Assembly (NCBI GenBank): GCA_051453625.1
Contig: JBOZIK010000001.1
Location: 56,334,151 to 56,391,744, forward strand
Direction: 5' to 3'
DNA length: 57,594 nt
Source of the DNA: Welwitschia mirabilis
Lineage: Eukaryota > Gnetophyta > Gnetopsida > Welwitschiales
Below are positions 33,006 to 46,487 of this stretch, one piece after another. Each line of letters opens with the position of its first letter. The first letter of the stretch is position 1. The position numbers and the translations under genes are program-made. The notes under the pieces were generated by a model. It was not told the DNA's origin. It saw only the letters and a list, made by a program, of their open reading frames with translations, and searched no databases.

Positions 33006-34657
33006 GGCAAAAAAAAAAATTCAACAAAGTTTATTGTATTAGACTTAATTAAGATCTAAGACAAGAGTAAGGTCATTGTTCTTAATCATCCAAAATTGTA
33101 GCTTGCCTCAATTTTGGTTACATATCCAAGGGTTTATATATGTTTTTGGATGTCTAAGATTGCTTAAACACAAAATGTATATATGACAACTTCATCTATT
33201 CATGTGATCTAGCTACTTGTGTTATTGTCGTTTTACAAATGCTCTACATTTGATGGCAGACATATGTTCCATTTGTATGGTAGCACATAATTCTATATTT
33301 AATATGAAAGGTATACTATATATGTTCTACTATGAGCAATACAAAGGTATTATTTTTCACTAGGATGGTAATAGTATCCTACTTTTCACGTTACTTTTTA
33401 ACTAATGTTGGTAAAATGTAAAGGCTTGTAATTCACTGTTAGAAGCTATGTCAGTCCTTACATTTTTGTTCTTGGCTAATGGTAGCCTAGACCTCTAAGA
33501 CAAAATTACAGAGATTTAAGACACAATGTAATAGCCTTTCATTGATATCATAGTAACAATTGATACCAGCAAGGGGTAAGATAATTCAGTGCTACCTTAT
33601 TTTGCTTAATCAAATTTTACACTTGGGAAAACATAATTGAAACAAGTCAAAAATAGATAAAACAATTATGATTTCAACTTTTTGTAAGACTAAATCAGTT
33701 GATCAGAAAAGTGAAAAATGATAGAACATGAAGAAGCATGTATACAAACATGACCATTAAGAAAAGTTTCTTTATACAAAGGTAAACTATTTGAGAAGAG
33801 CACAAAGTAGAGCAATAGAAATAAATTCTCTATCACAAATGGCATCCAAGTGCAAAAATGCTAAAAAACCATGATAAAATGGTTCAAGATAACTGAAGCC
33901 TGAATGATCAAAAGACAGACATTTAGGAGCAATAATTTTGAAAGATGATGCATGATGTGTTATGATGGCAACATAGTAAGATATCTTTACAAATTACTTA
34001 GAGCTGCCCTCATAATCCCACTATACTATAGTTGTAAAAATAGCATATTCCTCTTCTGTGCTATTAATGGCATACTCTCTCTTATCTATGTCTATTTCAG
34101 TTAGGAGCTAATAAAGAGCATGAAAAAGTTTCTCTAATAGAAGCAAAGTAAGAAACTACAAAACATAAAATAAAGAACCTCTGTACCACACTTAGGTCTG
34201 AAAGGCACTCAAAGACCTAAGGAAAATTAAAAAGTAAATAGATAGGAAGTAAAATAGAAAAGATGAAAAACCAAGTAGACTAAAGCCAGAGAGTGAGGAA
34301 AACATGATATTAGATGCATAATCCTAACATGAATAATAATTATGGTAATTCAAGAAATACTAATTAGAGGAGTTGAAAGGAATAAGAGAGAAGATGATAT
34401 GAAATGCTAATAATGGATAGCAAATGTATGTTTACCAAGTAAATCTCATATTCTAGGGAAGAGAAATATGTAATATCTTAGCTTGAAATCATACAATAGG
34501 AATATCAGAGACTTACAATTAAAAGTGATTTCAAACTAAGATGAAATTGCATGATGAAGCTAAATAGAATTTGACATTAAGGTTTAATTAGAAGATGATT
34601 CTAGATTTGGATTAGAGATTAAATTAGCAAAATCAGATCAAATTTGGGGAATACTAG
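33006..34657. other. CACTA interior, unassigned
   Basis: AT-rich, no long frame and no transposase motif recognised. Confidence 0.45.
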
Positions 34658-37261
34658 TGTTGCTAAAACTTTTCGCAACGTATATTTGTGATTTAATTAA
34701 TATTTATCTTAGAAAGTGATAATGATTTAAAAATCGAAGTTTTTAATGTTAAAACATACACAATCAAAAGCTAATTGGTGAAATGCTATTTTATTGATTC
34801 TAAAACATAAAAAAAGCAAGAAAGATTAAACTTTTACTACCAAAGACTTTTTTTCCGTAAAAATAATCGAATGGGCTTTGCTAATATAATAAACACATAA
34901 AGTATCTGAAAATTTATAGTAATGCACCATGTATTAACTAAATGATTATTCTAATAAAGGAACTCTAAAAGCTTCTATGATTTTTTTTTTTTTTTGACTT
35001 CTAAATATCAATTGTAAATTTTAGAAGGACAATTCAATTTATAGTCAGAAATAATAATAATACCTAAATTTTTCTCTTTTCGAAAAAAAAAGTGAAGTCT
35101 GAAACCTGGGGTTTCTATGGCCTGCTATTTTGCCATGGCGTTCCTTGATGTCGTTTTTAATGTTTCTTGGCATTCCCTACTGATTTGGTGTTCTTCGTTG
35201 TATCACTTCTGGCGTTTCCTCTTTTGCAGCATCTTGATGTTTGTCCCGACCTTGTTCTGATCTGCGTTTCTACTGTGCTTTCCGGTATATCCTGTGTCGA
35301 TCTCTTTTTTTCTCACGCTCGTCCATTACTTTGTTGCTCTCCTCTGATGATTATCCCCTCTGTGTGCTATTGTTCTATCATTTTTTGATGTGCTCGCCTA
35401 CCTTTCTTCTCTGCTTCCTGTCTTCCGTTCTTTTCCTCTTTCCTTTGGTATGTGTCGCCCTTTGATGATGCACTACTGCTTGCCTCCCATCTCTGCCTCT
35501 TGTGTATTGAATCCACCCTCTGTCTGTGATGCCTTTTCACGCTGTGATACTTCTCCCACCCCTGCCTGCTCTCTGATGCGCATCTCCTCTTGGCCGTTCT
35601 AGCTTCGCTATGCTTTGATTTATTTATCATTTGATTTGATGCATTTCTTCAATATGCCTTCTATTACATCGATCAATATGGTAAATAGATCTAAATGAAC
35701 ATGGTTTTGGGATGAGAAGCGAAACCTAGGATCAGCATTACCATAGACTGAAAGTAAAGGGGCTTATATGTGATACGTAAACCGCATGACAGACCTCATA
35801 CGACAATTTCTTCACACCAAGTACTTTCCAAAAAAATAATGGAATTGTCACATTCGATTCATGTTGACAAAGATGTCTGGAATCACCCGATTACTGTCGA
35901 TGCATTGAGCGGCCTCTCCATGACATGGGTATCAAATGCGATGATGGTGTCGAGGGCAACGATGCTTGAAGTTGTGTCGTTGATGCTTGTAATTACCTCA
36001 TTTGTTCTATTTTCCCCCCGACATTATTTCTTGTCTGTAAACTATGATTTTCTTCATGTTTGGCATTTTGGCGACTATTAGCGCTAGCATCGTTGTGACG
36101 ATAATGGCAAATTAGTGTAGCTTTTGCATGCATTTTGATCTTCACATCCATGTGTCTTGTTATTTGTGTGATTCATTCATGTATTGTAGTTCAACATCCG
36201 TAAGCCCATTAGCTAACATTTTGCAATATGTTATGCTTTGAAAGAATACTAGTCTTCCAGATGAATGCCAATATTGTGCCGAGGTTGCAGTTTTCATTTA
36301 AAAAAAAAAAAAGAAGAAGAAGAGCTTGTGTTACTTAAGGTTTAAACATAGTAGCTCAAGCTACCACAGAGCAACACCCTTCAGATATGGTTTTAAAGCC
36401 TGTTGGCATGAGGCGCGATATTATTAATAGTGAAATAAGCTACTTACAAGGGCTATGCATATGCAATGCAATGAAGTCGCTCTGGCCATTTAGTTTTTAA
36501 TAAGTTTCCTTTACTCTTCCACGGACTCCTCACTCAAGTGTCCGCTCACTAACACCGAAGCGATGAAGGCTATGTTGTGCACAGGTGACACAGAAAAGGT
36601 GGCATGCAACGACACGGGGAGAAGAACACGTAGACGATCCAGAAAAGCTAGCACACAAGTAACATGAAAGAGTAGCATGCAGGTGATGAAAACCAAAGCA
36701 AAACAACCCAGAATAGTTTGGAACTAAGTAGTTGAAATCTGGCAAATCTACTGGTGTTTCTTTTCCATTAGATCTCCGTTTTGATCTTATCATACTAAGC
36801 AGAAATCTCCGATTTTTATGTTACCCTATTAAGCAGAAAATAGTGATTCAAGTATTGTCCTTATTTTATCAAATGAATAAGTATTTGTAGATTAAGCTGA
36901 CATTCAAAGGAAGAAATGCCTTAGGAATATCAACGCCAATCACCACAGGAGGCCTTGACATTTGTAATAGGACACAGGGTAAATAAATGTGGTAATTATC
37001 TTTAGGTATTCGACATCATCCCCTATTATCTCTTCATCTTAAATTAAGCATATCCAATATGCTTATTTTTACATAATTTGGATATCAAAGAGAAATGCAG
37101 GGGGTGCAAAAATAGATGATTAATTAGTAAAGTTCTTTTGAGCACTCTACTTTGTGGACTTACCATTATTATGGATAGATGAAACATTTTATCAATCGTG
37201 CATATCCCAATATATTTCTTAGTAGTCATAAGAGGTAGGGTTATGAAATGTACATAACTTT
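34658..37261 (+). repeat. Left arm of a long inverted repeat
   Basis: 2.6 kb whose reverse complement is found at 40479-43005. The outer end is TGTTGCTAAAACTTTTCGCA and the inner end is ATGTACATAACTTT. In a stretch of about 115 bp near the inner end I count about eight differences between arms, so the duplication is old. The core (35100-36100) is GC-richer and has a strong pyrimidine bias on this strand. Frames such as 35167-35388, 35390-35602 and 35770-36081 show no recognisable domain. The layout resembles a TIR transposon or foldback element with very long arms. Confidence 0.85.
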
Positions 37262-39479
37262 ACCCATTACTATTTTCATAGTTGTTTTTTTTCAGATTTT
37301 GCTGAGAAATCTATATGATTCTTGACTCTCTGCTGTGCATGTAGAACTTATAGTTATGCATTTTCTTGTATGAAACTACTGGAGGAAATGGCTATTATAG
37401 TTGCCTCTTTTTTGATGTAAAGCAAAATGTGAGCTTGATATCAAAAATATAATAAAAATGAACATGTATTCTAATCGAAGTTTTCATGTACACAAGTCAT
37501 GATAGCAAAGGTCAAAATGATAAAGAATGTCCCAAACAAATAATGAAAGTATGATTCGAAAGAAATTAAAATGCATACATAAAAGAAATTATGAATAAAT
37601 GATTAGATAATGATGGAAGGTCATGAATAGCATAACAAGAGGCAATAAGAAGAATGACAAAGAAAAATGGATGATTAACTGAAGTAGAAGTAAATTGAAA
37701 TGATTGTGAGAAACAAGAGGTAATGAGATGGGATACAAAAGAAGTAAGACTAATGACTAGGAAAGGGATATGACGAAAGGAGTTTGGGTATTATAAGATG
37801 ATGAATTAAATGAAGAGTGGAAATAGTCTTAAATAGGTCTAGAGTAAATGCTAGAGACAACTTTGAGATAATCAATTGTGAATACTAAGAAAAGACTAGG
37901 TGGAAATGGACAAACAAAGGCATGAAGAAGATTGGTTATAACATCTTTAAATGTCAACTTAGCGATGTCTATTGGTATGAATCATGAAATTGTTTGATGT
38001 TGTTAATGATGGTTCAATGCTAAACAACATAGAGCATCATGCGATTAGGACAGTAATTATGACGATGTCTGTAGTTATTTTATAGAGCATTGATATAATG
38101 TCATGACTCTCAATCCGATCGTCGGTTGTGACAGTAAATAAAACCTTGACAACTTACTATTCAATGATCAATATGTTCTAAATGCTCTCAAAGCTATAGC
38201 TTTGGAGTTATGGGAAATCAAGTCAATGGAATTTTTTCAGAAATCACCATCTAACATGATGAGGGGAGTGCAACCACTGCCAAGAGCATAAGGATCCACA
38301 AGCCAAAGCTAGATCGTGACTAACTGATGCTCCGGTGGAGTTCCCACAGCTACCATATCGCACTGTCAAAGGCCTCTCTCGAAAATATTTACCCCAGTGT
38401 GCTTGTGGTAGGACATCATGATTATTATTATTTTTTTCTTTTCTTTTCTTTTTCGTGAATGGTATTGATATTTTGCCAATTGACTTGAATTTCTTTTTTT
38501 TAAATATTGATTAATTATTGAGATAGTAAATTTTAAGATTTACTACTGAAAACAAGCATCAGACTTGACACAAATCGATACTGGGACAGAAGAACATAAG
38601 GCATAAAAGCCATAGATGTGTAAATGTCTTGAGATTGGGTGAAATCCAATCTTACCACCATAAATGTCCTAAAGTAGGAAAGCTACTTTCATAAAAACTA
38701 AAAACGTGGTTTAACATAAAACCAAACGAAATCGATGATCTAACAAAGAAATGACTCTAACCAAGAAACTCTACTAAGGAGTCATTCAAGTAAAGATGAC
38801 TCGATTACTTCTATCATGCCAAGAGTATTATAATGATAATTAATGTAATCTTAGTTGTTATCCATAATCACTAAGTTCTTTCTTAGCATCTAAATTAAGA
38901 ACTCAATGAAGTCATTCAAAATGCGTTACTCTATAAAATAAGGCTTTGACCACTTGACAGTTAATCTATTATAAAGATGTATCCTAAATATAATGCAACA
39001 AAATGAAATTAATTAACTAAGAAAAATATCATTGACAAGCTCAAGAAGGATTGAGTGTAAAGCGGAAATTAAGAACTACATGACAAATTATTGAAATGGA
39101 GGGAATAAGTAGGTGAAACAGATTATTATGAGGTGGAAGAATGGATGTTTTGTATAAAAGGATAGCATGGAAGAGCTTTATATAATGAGATGCAGGTGGA
39201 TGCAAAGAACTATTATGATTAAAAATGATGAGTGAAAGAAATTGGAACTTTGGAATGTAAGGAAATGATTATGGGCTTGTGGGATAATCATTGGGAATAA
39301 ATGAACCCAGTCAGAATCTAAGAGTCGTGCATCTAGAATTTGTGAGACTTTCAGTTTATGAGGGTCTATAGGGTTGTGTTCAAAGTATAAGAATGGAATG
39401 ATTTACTTTTCTAGGATTCAAGGTAATGACAGGGAAGATGCTTGAGATCGTGCCTTGATGTTTACCACCGGATGATTTG
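37262..39479. other. Loop of the inverted repeat, unassigned part
   Basis: AT-rich with a GC-richer patch at 38220-38410 that is in neither arm. No transposase or other protein was recognised. Confidence 0.4.
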
Positions 39480-40446
39480 TTTCCAGTGGTACTGAGATCT
39501 TTGATCTGATGAATTAGAGTTTTTTATGGGATAATGATATAATTTCCCCATATCCATGATCCAAGGACGACCTAAAAGTAAATTAAATGCAGCAACATTA
39601 TCAATTACATGAAATTCAATGTCCTTGACTTTTTGAGCCACCTCTATTAATAAAGTAATTATTCCCTTGGATTTATCTTCTTGATCATTGAAACCTTAAA
39701 TCATTACACTCTTCTTTGAGTCTAGCAAATGTTGCAGGTTGAGTTTGTCTAGGAAAGATGATCCAATAAGGTTAATTCAACTCAAAAATTAACAAAGGCT
39801 CTAGATACTTTAGTAGAGCCAATGTTTATTAAGATGTAGGGTGGTTTAGTGGTTATTGTTTTTCTAGAGGTGGATGAGATCTCTTCAAGTTGAAATTGAA
39901 TCCCTTCATGATCCTCATCATTTTTCTAAACATCTACTTGGTTTGAAGTAGGTTCTTGTTTTATAGGTATTTTCTATGTTAAACATTTCTCACATAATTT
40001 TTCAAAGTCTTGTTTATAAGTTCAGAGTTTTTAATCAACAAAGAGAGGTGATAATATGCTTCCTCTACTTTAGAGGTATGCAATTGTAACTGAATTGTTG
40101 GTCATGGGGTGAGTCGACTTCAAGCATCTTCTATCTCTACTAACAGTTGTAACTTTTGCTTGTTTTCTTAGATGATTTGATCTAATGGTTTCGTCGATTG
40201 TTATTTAATCACCTAAATTGCATAAGAAGCATTATCGTCCTAATTACCACGTTTTATGGTGTTTTTAATGTAGAGGCTTGAGTTGGAAAGGGGTTCTTAT
40301 AGATTTTAAGCTGTTCATTTGCGGTTGCAAGGATCGTGTCAAATTTGATGCCTTTTTTGTTCTCAATGATATCTTGGATGATATGTTTCAAGTTAAAAAA
40401 ATTTTCAGTATGATGTCCCATAATCTTATGATATTCGCAGTATTTT
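39480..40446 (-). pseudogene. Gypsy gag-protease relic in the loop
   Basis: On the minus strand, KYCEYHKIMGHHTENFFNLK at about 40390-40446 matches the gag C-terminus of gypsy elements of the Tat/Athila side (YCEYH...GH.TE.C..L). Below it, fragments of a retropepsin follow, ending with IEFHVIDNVAAFNLLLGRPW and IMDMGKL at about 39540-39620 (family F.V.D....Y..LLGRPWIH..GA). Frameshifts separate the parts. RT was not found. The relic ends only 32 bp from the right arm of the inverted repeat. Confidence 0.78.
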
Positions 40447-40478
40447 GACTTGTCATAACTCTAGGATTTCAGTGCAAA

Positions 40479-43005
40479 GTTATGTACATTTCATAACCCT
40501 GCCTCTTGTGACTACTGAGAAATATATTGGGATATGCACAACTAACAAAATGTTTCATCTATCCATAATAATGGGAAGTCCACAAAGTAGAGTACTCAAA
40601 AGAACTTTGCTAATTAATCATCTATTTTTTCACCCCTTCCATTTCTTTTTGATATCCAGATCATGCAAAAATAAGCATATTGGATATGCTTAATTTAAGA
40701 TGAAGAGATAATAGGGGATGACATCGAATACCTAAAGATAATTACCACATGTATTTACCTTGTGTCCTATTGTAAATGTTAAGGTCGCCTATGGTGATTG
40801 ACATTGATCTTCCTAAGGCATTGCTTCCTTTGAATGTCGGCTTAATTTACAAATACTTATTCATTTGATAAAATAGGGGAAATACTTGAATCACTATTTT
40901 TTGCTTAATAGGGCAACATAAAAATTGGAGATTTCTACTTAGTACGACAAGATCAAAACAAAGATCTGATGGAAAAGAAACACCAGTAGATTTATCAGAT
41001 TTCAACTACTTAATTCCAAACTATTCTAAGTGGTTTTGCTTTGACTTTCATCCACTGCTCTTCCACATCACTTGCATGCTGGCTTTTTTGCATCGTCTAT
41101 GTGTTATTCTCCCTGCGTCACTACATGCCAGCTTTTTTGTCTCACTTGTGCACAATGTAGCCTTTGTCACTTTGGCGTTGGTGAACGGACGCTTAAGTGA
41201 GGAGTTCGTGGAAGAGTAAAGGAAACTTGTTGAAAACTAAATGGCAAGAGTAACTCCATTGCATTACGTATCCATAGCCCTTGTGAGCAGCTTGTTTCAC
41301 TATTAACAATGCCCCAAACACACAAACCATACCAGAAGAAGCTAAATTAATGTCATGCCTCGTTCCAATAGGATTTAAAACCATATCTGAAAGGTGTTGC
41401 TTTGTGGTAGCTCGAAAAGTCAACTAAGCTATTATGTTTAAACCCTAAGTAATACAACCTCTTTTATTTTTTTAAATGAAAACTGCAACCTCAGCACAAT
41501 ATTGGCATTCATCTAGCACAATATTGGCATTCATCTAAAGGACTACTATTCTTTCAAAGTGTAATATATTGCAAAATGTTGGCCAATGGGCTTACGGATG
41601 TCAAACTACAATACATGAATGAATCACACAAATAACAAGATACAATACGATAACGGCATGACTTCGAGCATCGATGCCCTCGACACCATCGTCGCGTTTG
41701 ATACCCGTGTTACGGAGAGGCCGCTCAATGCATCGATGGTGATTGGGCGATTCCAGGCATCTTTGTCAATGTGAATCAAATCTGATAGTTCCATTTCTTT
41801 TTAGAAAGCACTCGGTGCAAAGAAACTATCGTATGAGGTCTTTCATGCAGTTTACGTATCACATGATAAGTGCCTGGGTTTTGCTTCTCATCCCAAAATC
41901 ATATTCATCTAGATCTCTTTACCGGATTGATTGGTGTTACAGAAGGCAGATTGAAGAAATGCATCGAATCAAATGAGAAATAAATCAAAGCATAACGAAG
42001 CCCAAGAGGAGATGGCGAGCGGGCAGTAGAGGAAACGGCAAACACGTCAGAGTAGGCGGGAGAAGTATCACAGCACGAACAGGCATCACAGACAGAGGGC
42101 AGATTCAATACACAAGAGGCAGCGAGAGGCAGTGAGTAGTAGCGCATCATCAAAGGAGGATGTGCACTGAAGGAAATAGGGAAAGCACGGCAGACAAGAA
42201 GCAAAGAAGAACGGCAGGCGAGCACATTAAAAAAATGCTAGAACAGCAGCACACAGAGGGGATAATCATCAGAGGAGAGCAACAGAGGAACAAAGGAGCA
42301 TGAGAAAAAAACTGATTAATGTAGGACACACGGCAAAGAAGATCAGAGAGAGAACATTGAAAAATACTGGAAAGCACAGCGGAAACGCAGATCAGAACAA
42401 GGTCGGGACAAAGATCAAGACACTGCAAAAGAGGGAACGCCAGAAGTGACATAGCGAAGAACACCAAATCAACAGAGAACGCCAAGAAATGTCAAAAATG
42501 GCATCAAGGGATGCCATCAGAAACAGCAGGATGGTAGGTGATAGCAACCCCAGGTTTTACACTTCATTCTTGTTTTTAGAAAAGAGAAAAATTTAGGTAT
42601 TATCATTATTTTTTACTGTAAATTAAATTGTCTTTCTGAAATTTACAATTGAAACTTAGAAGTCAAAAAAAAAAAATCATAGAAGCTTTTAGAGTTCCTT
42701 TATTAGAATACTCATTTAGTTAATATATGTTTTTGGTGCATTACTATAAATTTTCAGATACTTTATGTGTTTATTATACTAGCAAAGCACATTCTATTGT
42801 TTTTATGACAAAAAAATCTTTAGTAGTAAAACTTTAATCTTTGTTGCTTCTTTTACGCTTTAGAATTAATAAAATAGCATTTCACTAATTAGCTTTTGAT
42901 TGTGTATGTTTTAACATTGAAAACTTTGATTTTTAAATCATCATCGCTTTCTAAGATAAATATTAATTAAATCGCAAATATACGTTGCGAAAAATTTTAG
43001 CAACA
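40479..43005 (-). repeat. Right arm of the long inverted repeat
   Basis: Reverse-complement copy of 34658-37261, about 2.5 kb. The frame at 40445-40693 and its mirror at 37044-37229 give similar short peptides (KYIGICT..KMFHLSIIM). In these two, amino-acid changes are not obviously fewer than expected from the base changes, so selection on a protein is not shown. No target duplication was found at the outer ends. Confidence 0.85.
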
Positions 43006-46000
43006 GTTTGACGCTAGAAGGAGGGCGCTAGGCATAATTCAAACATCGTTAGACAAAATTCAAAGATCGATATAATGTTGCGAAAAATTATTGTAACAAA
43101 TGGTAATTCATGTAAAATTAGGAAAATGATTCTTTTCAAGAGTAATTCCACATGGACATGCTTACACATTTTCCAAAACATCAAAAAAAAAAAAAAATAA
43201 ACTAGTATAATGATATAATTCTTAGAATATTAGAACCCACAATTTAGTTGTGTAATTATGAACTATGCAGGTTAAATAATTATTACTTGTAATTTCTATA
43301 TCAAAAAGAAATGAAAAAATAATAGATGTAAACGACAACATACTTGTTTAGATGAACATAGGTCTTATCATCATAAAAATAGAAAATCTAATGAAATTTA
43401 AAAGAGAATCTATTTCAAGAATTAAAATTTCAAATAAAGGAAAAGTGTAAAAAGAAAAAAGAAATTAGAGTAAAAATTTTAGAAAGATTAAATACTAAAC
43501 TTTAAAAATTTAGTGGAAAGAAAGTTATTCCAAAGCAAAATAATGTTCACAGTGACCTACGAGGATGAGATTTTTCATGTGTTGTGTTAGTGTTATATTG
43601 TAGCATTTTGTTGTAAAATAAGGTGTACTTTTATACATTGAAGAATTTTCTAATGTTATTTCTCTTAGTTTGATGCAAGTCTTATACTCTGCTAAATTAA
43701 TATTCTATGGATTAAAGGTCTGCTAGTTTTATAAGTCTACCACATGCTTTATTTAGTGTTACCTTCTTCTCATAGGATTGGTTATTTTGTTCTCCCAAGA
43801 TTAGTTTTATATTTACCTCTTTTAAGCCTTTCTAATAATTCATAAATAGGCCATATATCTACTTGCTACTTATCAACATGGTTTTTCTCTTCAGATATCT
43901 AAACCATAGTTATCACCTTTAGTCTTAATTTATTATTTTTTTATTATTTATGTTTATGCCATGAATGATTGCAAGTAATTTTTTTTTCCTTGATGGCTCA
44001 AAACTTTAAGGATTCCAGAATAGCACTTCTTTCTAACAACAATCACTAGTAAAGTGGAGGATTTATGGACTTCACGCATAACGTTATGTGTTATCTCATC
44101 TTAAAGGCAGTTATATTCACCTAGAAATCATNNNNNNNNNNGGGAACATTACTTTTCTAGAAAAGCATTTGAGAAAGTTACTTGTTTTTATGTTCTTGTT
44201 ATTAAATTTCGATAGAATGCACAATCATCCTCTATTGTTACTTTGATTTCCACCAAGCTCACTTCATGCGCACATTAGTGATGAACCTTTTTGAGGGTCC
44301 AAAGAACTTTCTGCTGTATTTTACTTCTCTAATACTAAATAAAACATACAGAAGATTTCATTGGCTTTTCCAAAGATTAGAATTTAATAACAGCCAGAAA
44401 ACATCTTTCATAAAGCTATGGGTGTGGTTGAGTGAAAGGATACATCCATCTTTTCTGACTATTTGCCCCTATTTTCTGCTTAGTCTTTGTCTACCGTTCT
44501 TCTGTAGTGCCCTTTTCCCTATGGTCTGTTGAGGTTGATTTCAGGCACTGTCAATTTATATTTGTAAAATAAATATACAAACTAAAAATGTGAAACTAAA
44601 TGATCAAAATTTACTATTAGGATGCATCCTACTAGGTTGTTTTCATTGGATATTTTACATTGCATATTGAAGTACATTAATAGCAAGTCCCAATTGGTTC
44701 TTTTTCTTTAGTTCTCTCATAATGCGTACTTGATTATGAGTCTCATGAAATAGAAGGTATCCAAAGAGAAACCTCTGTAAAAATTGAAGAAAAACAACAC
44801 TGTATCTTAAAGCATAACTTTAAGAGACTAGTTTCTATATCTATTACATAGATATCCATGTTTGGATGGGAGATTCTAATAATGACATTTTAAATTTTAT
44901 ATTTCTCATTTCTTCCTACTATTGGATTTTTTAGGAATTTCAAATCATATATTACTAAGAATTACCTCTAACATATGTGTAGATTAAAAGTTGGTCATCT
45001 CATACTTGGTAAAAGAAAGATGAAGAGTTTAGCAATTAAAGTACATCAATATTAAATGATTATAAGAGTTTGGATTAGACAAGAAAAATATGCCAGAGAA
45101 TAGACAGAGCAAATAATGATATTTCAAGAAGAATTTCAGTGACTAAATTTGAAATCATAAAGATTAAACCTTCATATAATCATTTACTTCCATTTATTCA
45201 TTCAAATAATGGAAGTTCCTTTTATTCATATCCATCACTCCTTTGATTAAACATTTGAGTCTGCTAAAGTAAATTACTAAGTGCAACTATTAATCACCTA
45301 ATTTACTCTAGTATGCATTCTACACAATTTTATAAAAATGGCATTTCAAATGATCAACTTAGACCATTCACTTTTTTAGTATGTGCCTAGATTATTGGTC
45401 AATATAATAAATCAAACTAGTATCTTACTATCTTGATAGTGAAGAAGTGTGATTAGAAGTTGGTCTACTAGTGAATATGTTAATCAACCTACTAATAGAG
45501 ATTTTTATCTCAATATGAAAAAACAAATGAGGTATTAGAAGATGTCGTCAATAATATAAATGCCCTCTAATGGAAAAGTAAAGGTTCCCATATAATGCTT
45601 GAAATTTATTCAACATCTGTTGTGGACTCAAAGTCCATATAACTAGAACACATCTTAAATGTTGTAATCTCATATGACTCAACTATAAACAAAAGATACT
45701 GATAACATTTATCCTAGGCTTGAACCCTTTATAATAAAAAATTTGGTTAGTTTAATAAGATTGCTATCATTTTATATTTTCTTTTATCTAATAGATGTTA
45801 TTAAAAAATATGTTTCAAGAACCATTGTAACAATCCTACATAAAATTTCATAAGCAATCAATAATGTGAATGAGATAACCAACTTATTCAAATAAAGACA
45901 TAAAGCAATGTCTTGGCTCTGTACCTTCTTCAATTTTTGTAGACCAAATGTTCACATATGATAAAAGGAAAAACATTCATTAGAAAAATAAACTTAATGA

Positions 46001-46487
46001 TGACTTAACACGTAGAGAACTAAATAAGAAACATATAAAATAGAGATAAATTTAGAAAAGAAAGAATGTTTCTTAGTCACTAGATCATATTGTTTTATTA
46101 CTTTATAACTAGGATAGCCAATTTTACCTAAAAATTATCCAAATTTTTTAGTCATACCTTTCTGGGAATAAAAGGTACAACGACCTACTATTCTTACATG
46201 TGTTTCAATTTTACTTATAGTGGAAAATGATGAAATAAATGTATAAACATCAAATTATTCTAGAAAGCATAAATTACATGGAATCACATTAGTAATGTTC
46301 TAAGTATGTTAGTGTATACTAATATGTATCATATCATATGTTAGTTACATGATACACATCTAACTCAATATTTATTATAATATATACATTCTTGAATAGT
46401 TTTAAGATCACACAGGATGTATTCAATTGTTATTAGTAATTAGGATCAATTGAGGATTTAGCCTCAACCATAGACTGCAAGTTGATA
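43006..46487. other. CACTA interior, unassigned, with a 10-N gap
   Basis: AT-rich. Includes a gap at 44132-44141. The 88-residue plus-strand frame at 44266-44532 has no recognised motif. A further palindromic block GTTGCGAAAAATTATTGTAA at 43077 resembles the outer ends of the inverted repeat. Confidence 0.4.

Noticed and set aside
37044-37229. 61-residue frame mirrored in both inverted repeat arms as a conserved gene
   Set aside because: The mirror frame exists because the DNA is duplicated; I see no excess of silent changes and no known domain.
34658-43005. Inverted repeat as a palindromic assembly error
   Set aside because: The arms differ at many scattered positions and by small indels, which a mis-joined read would not produce.
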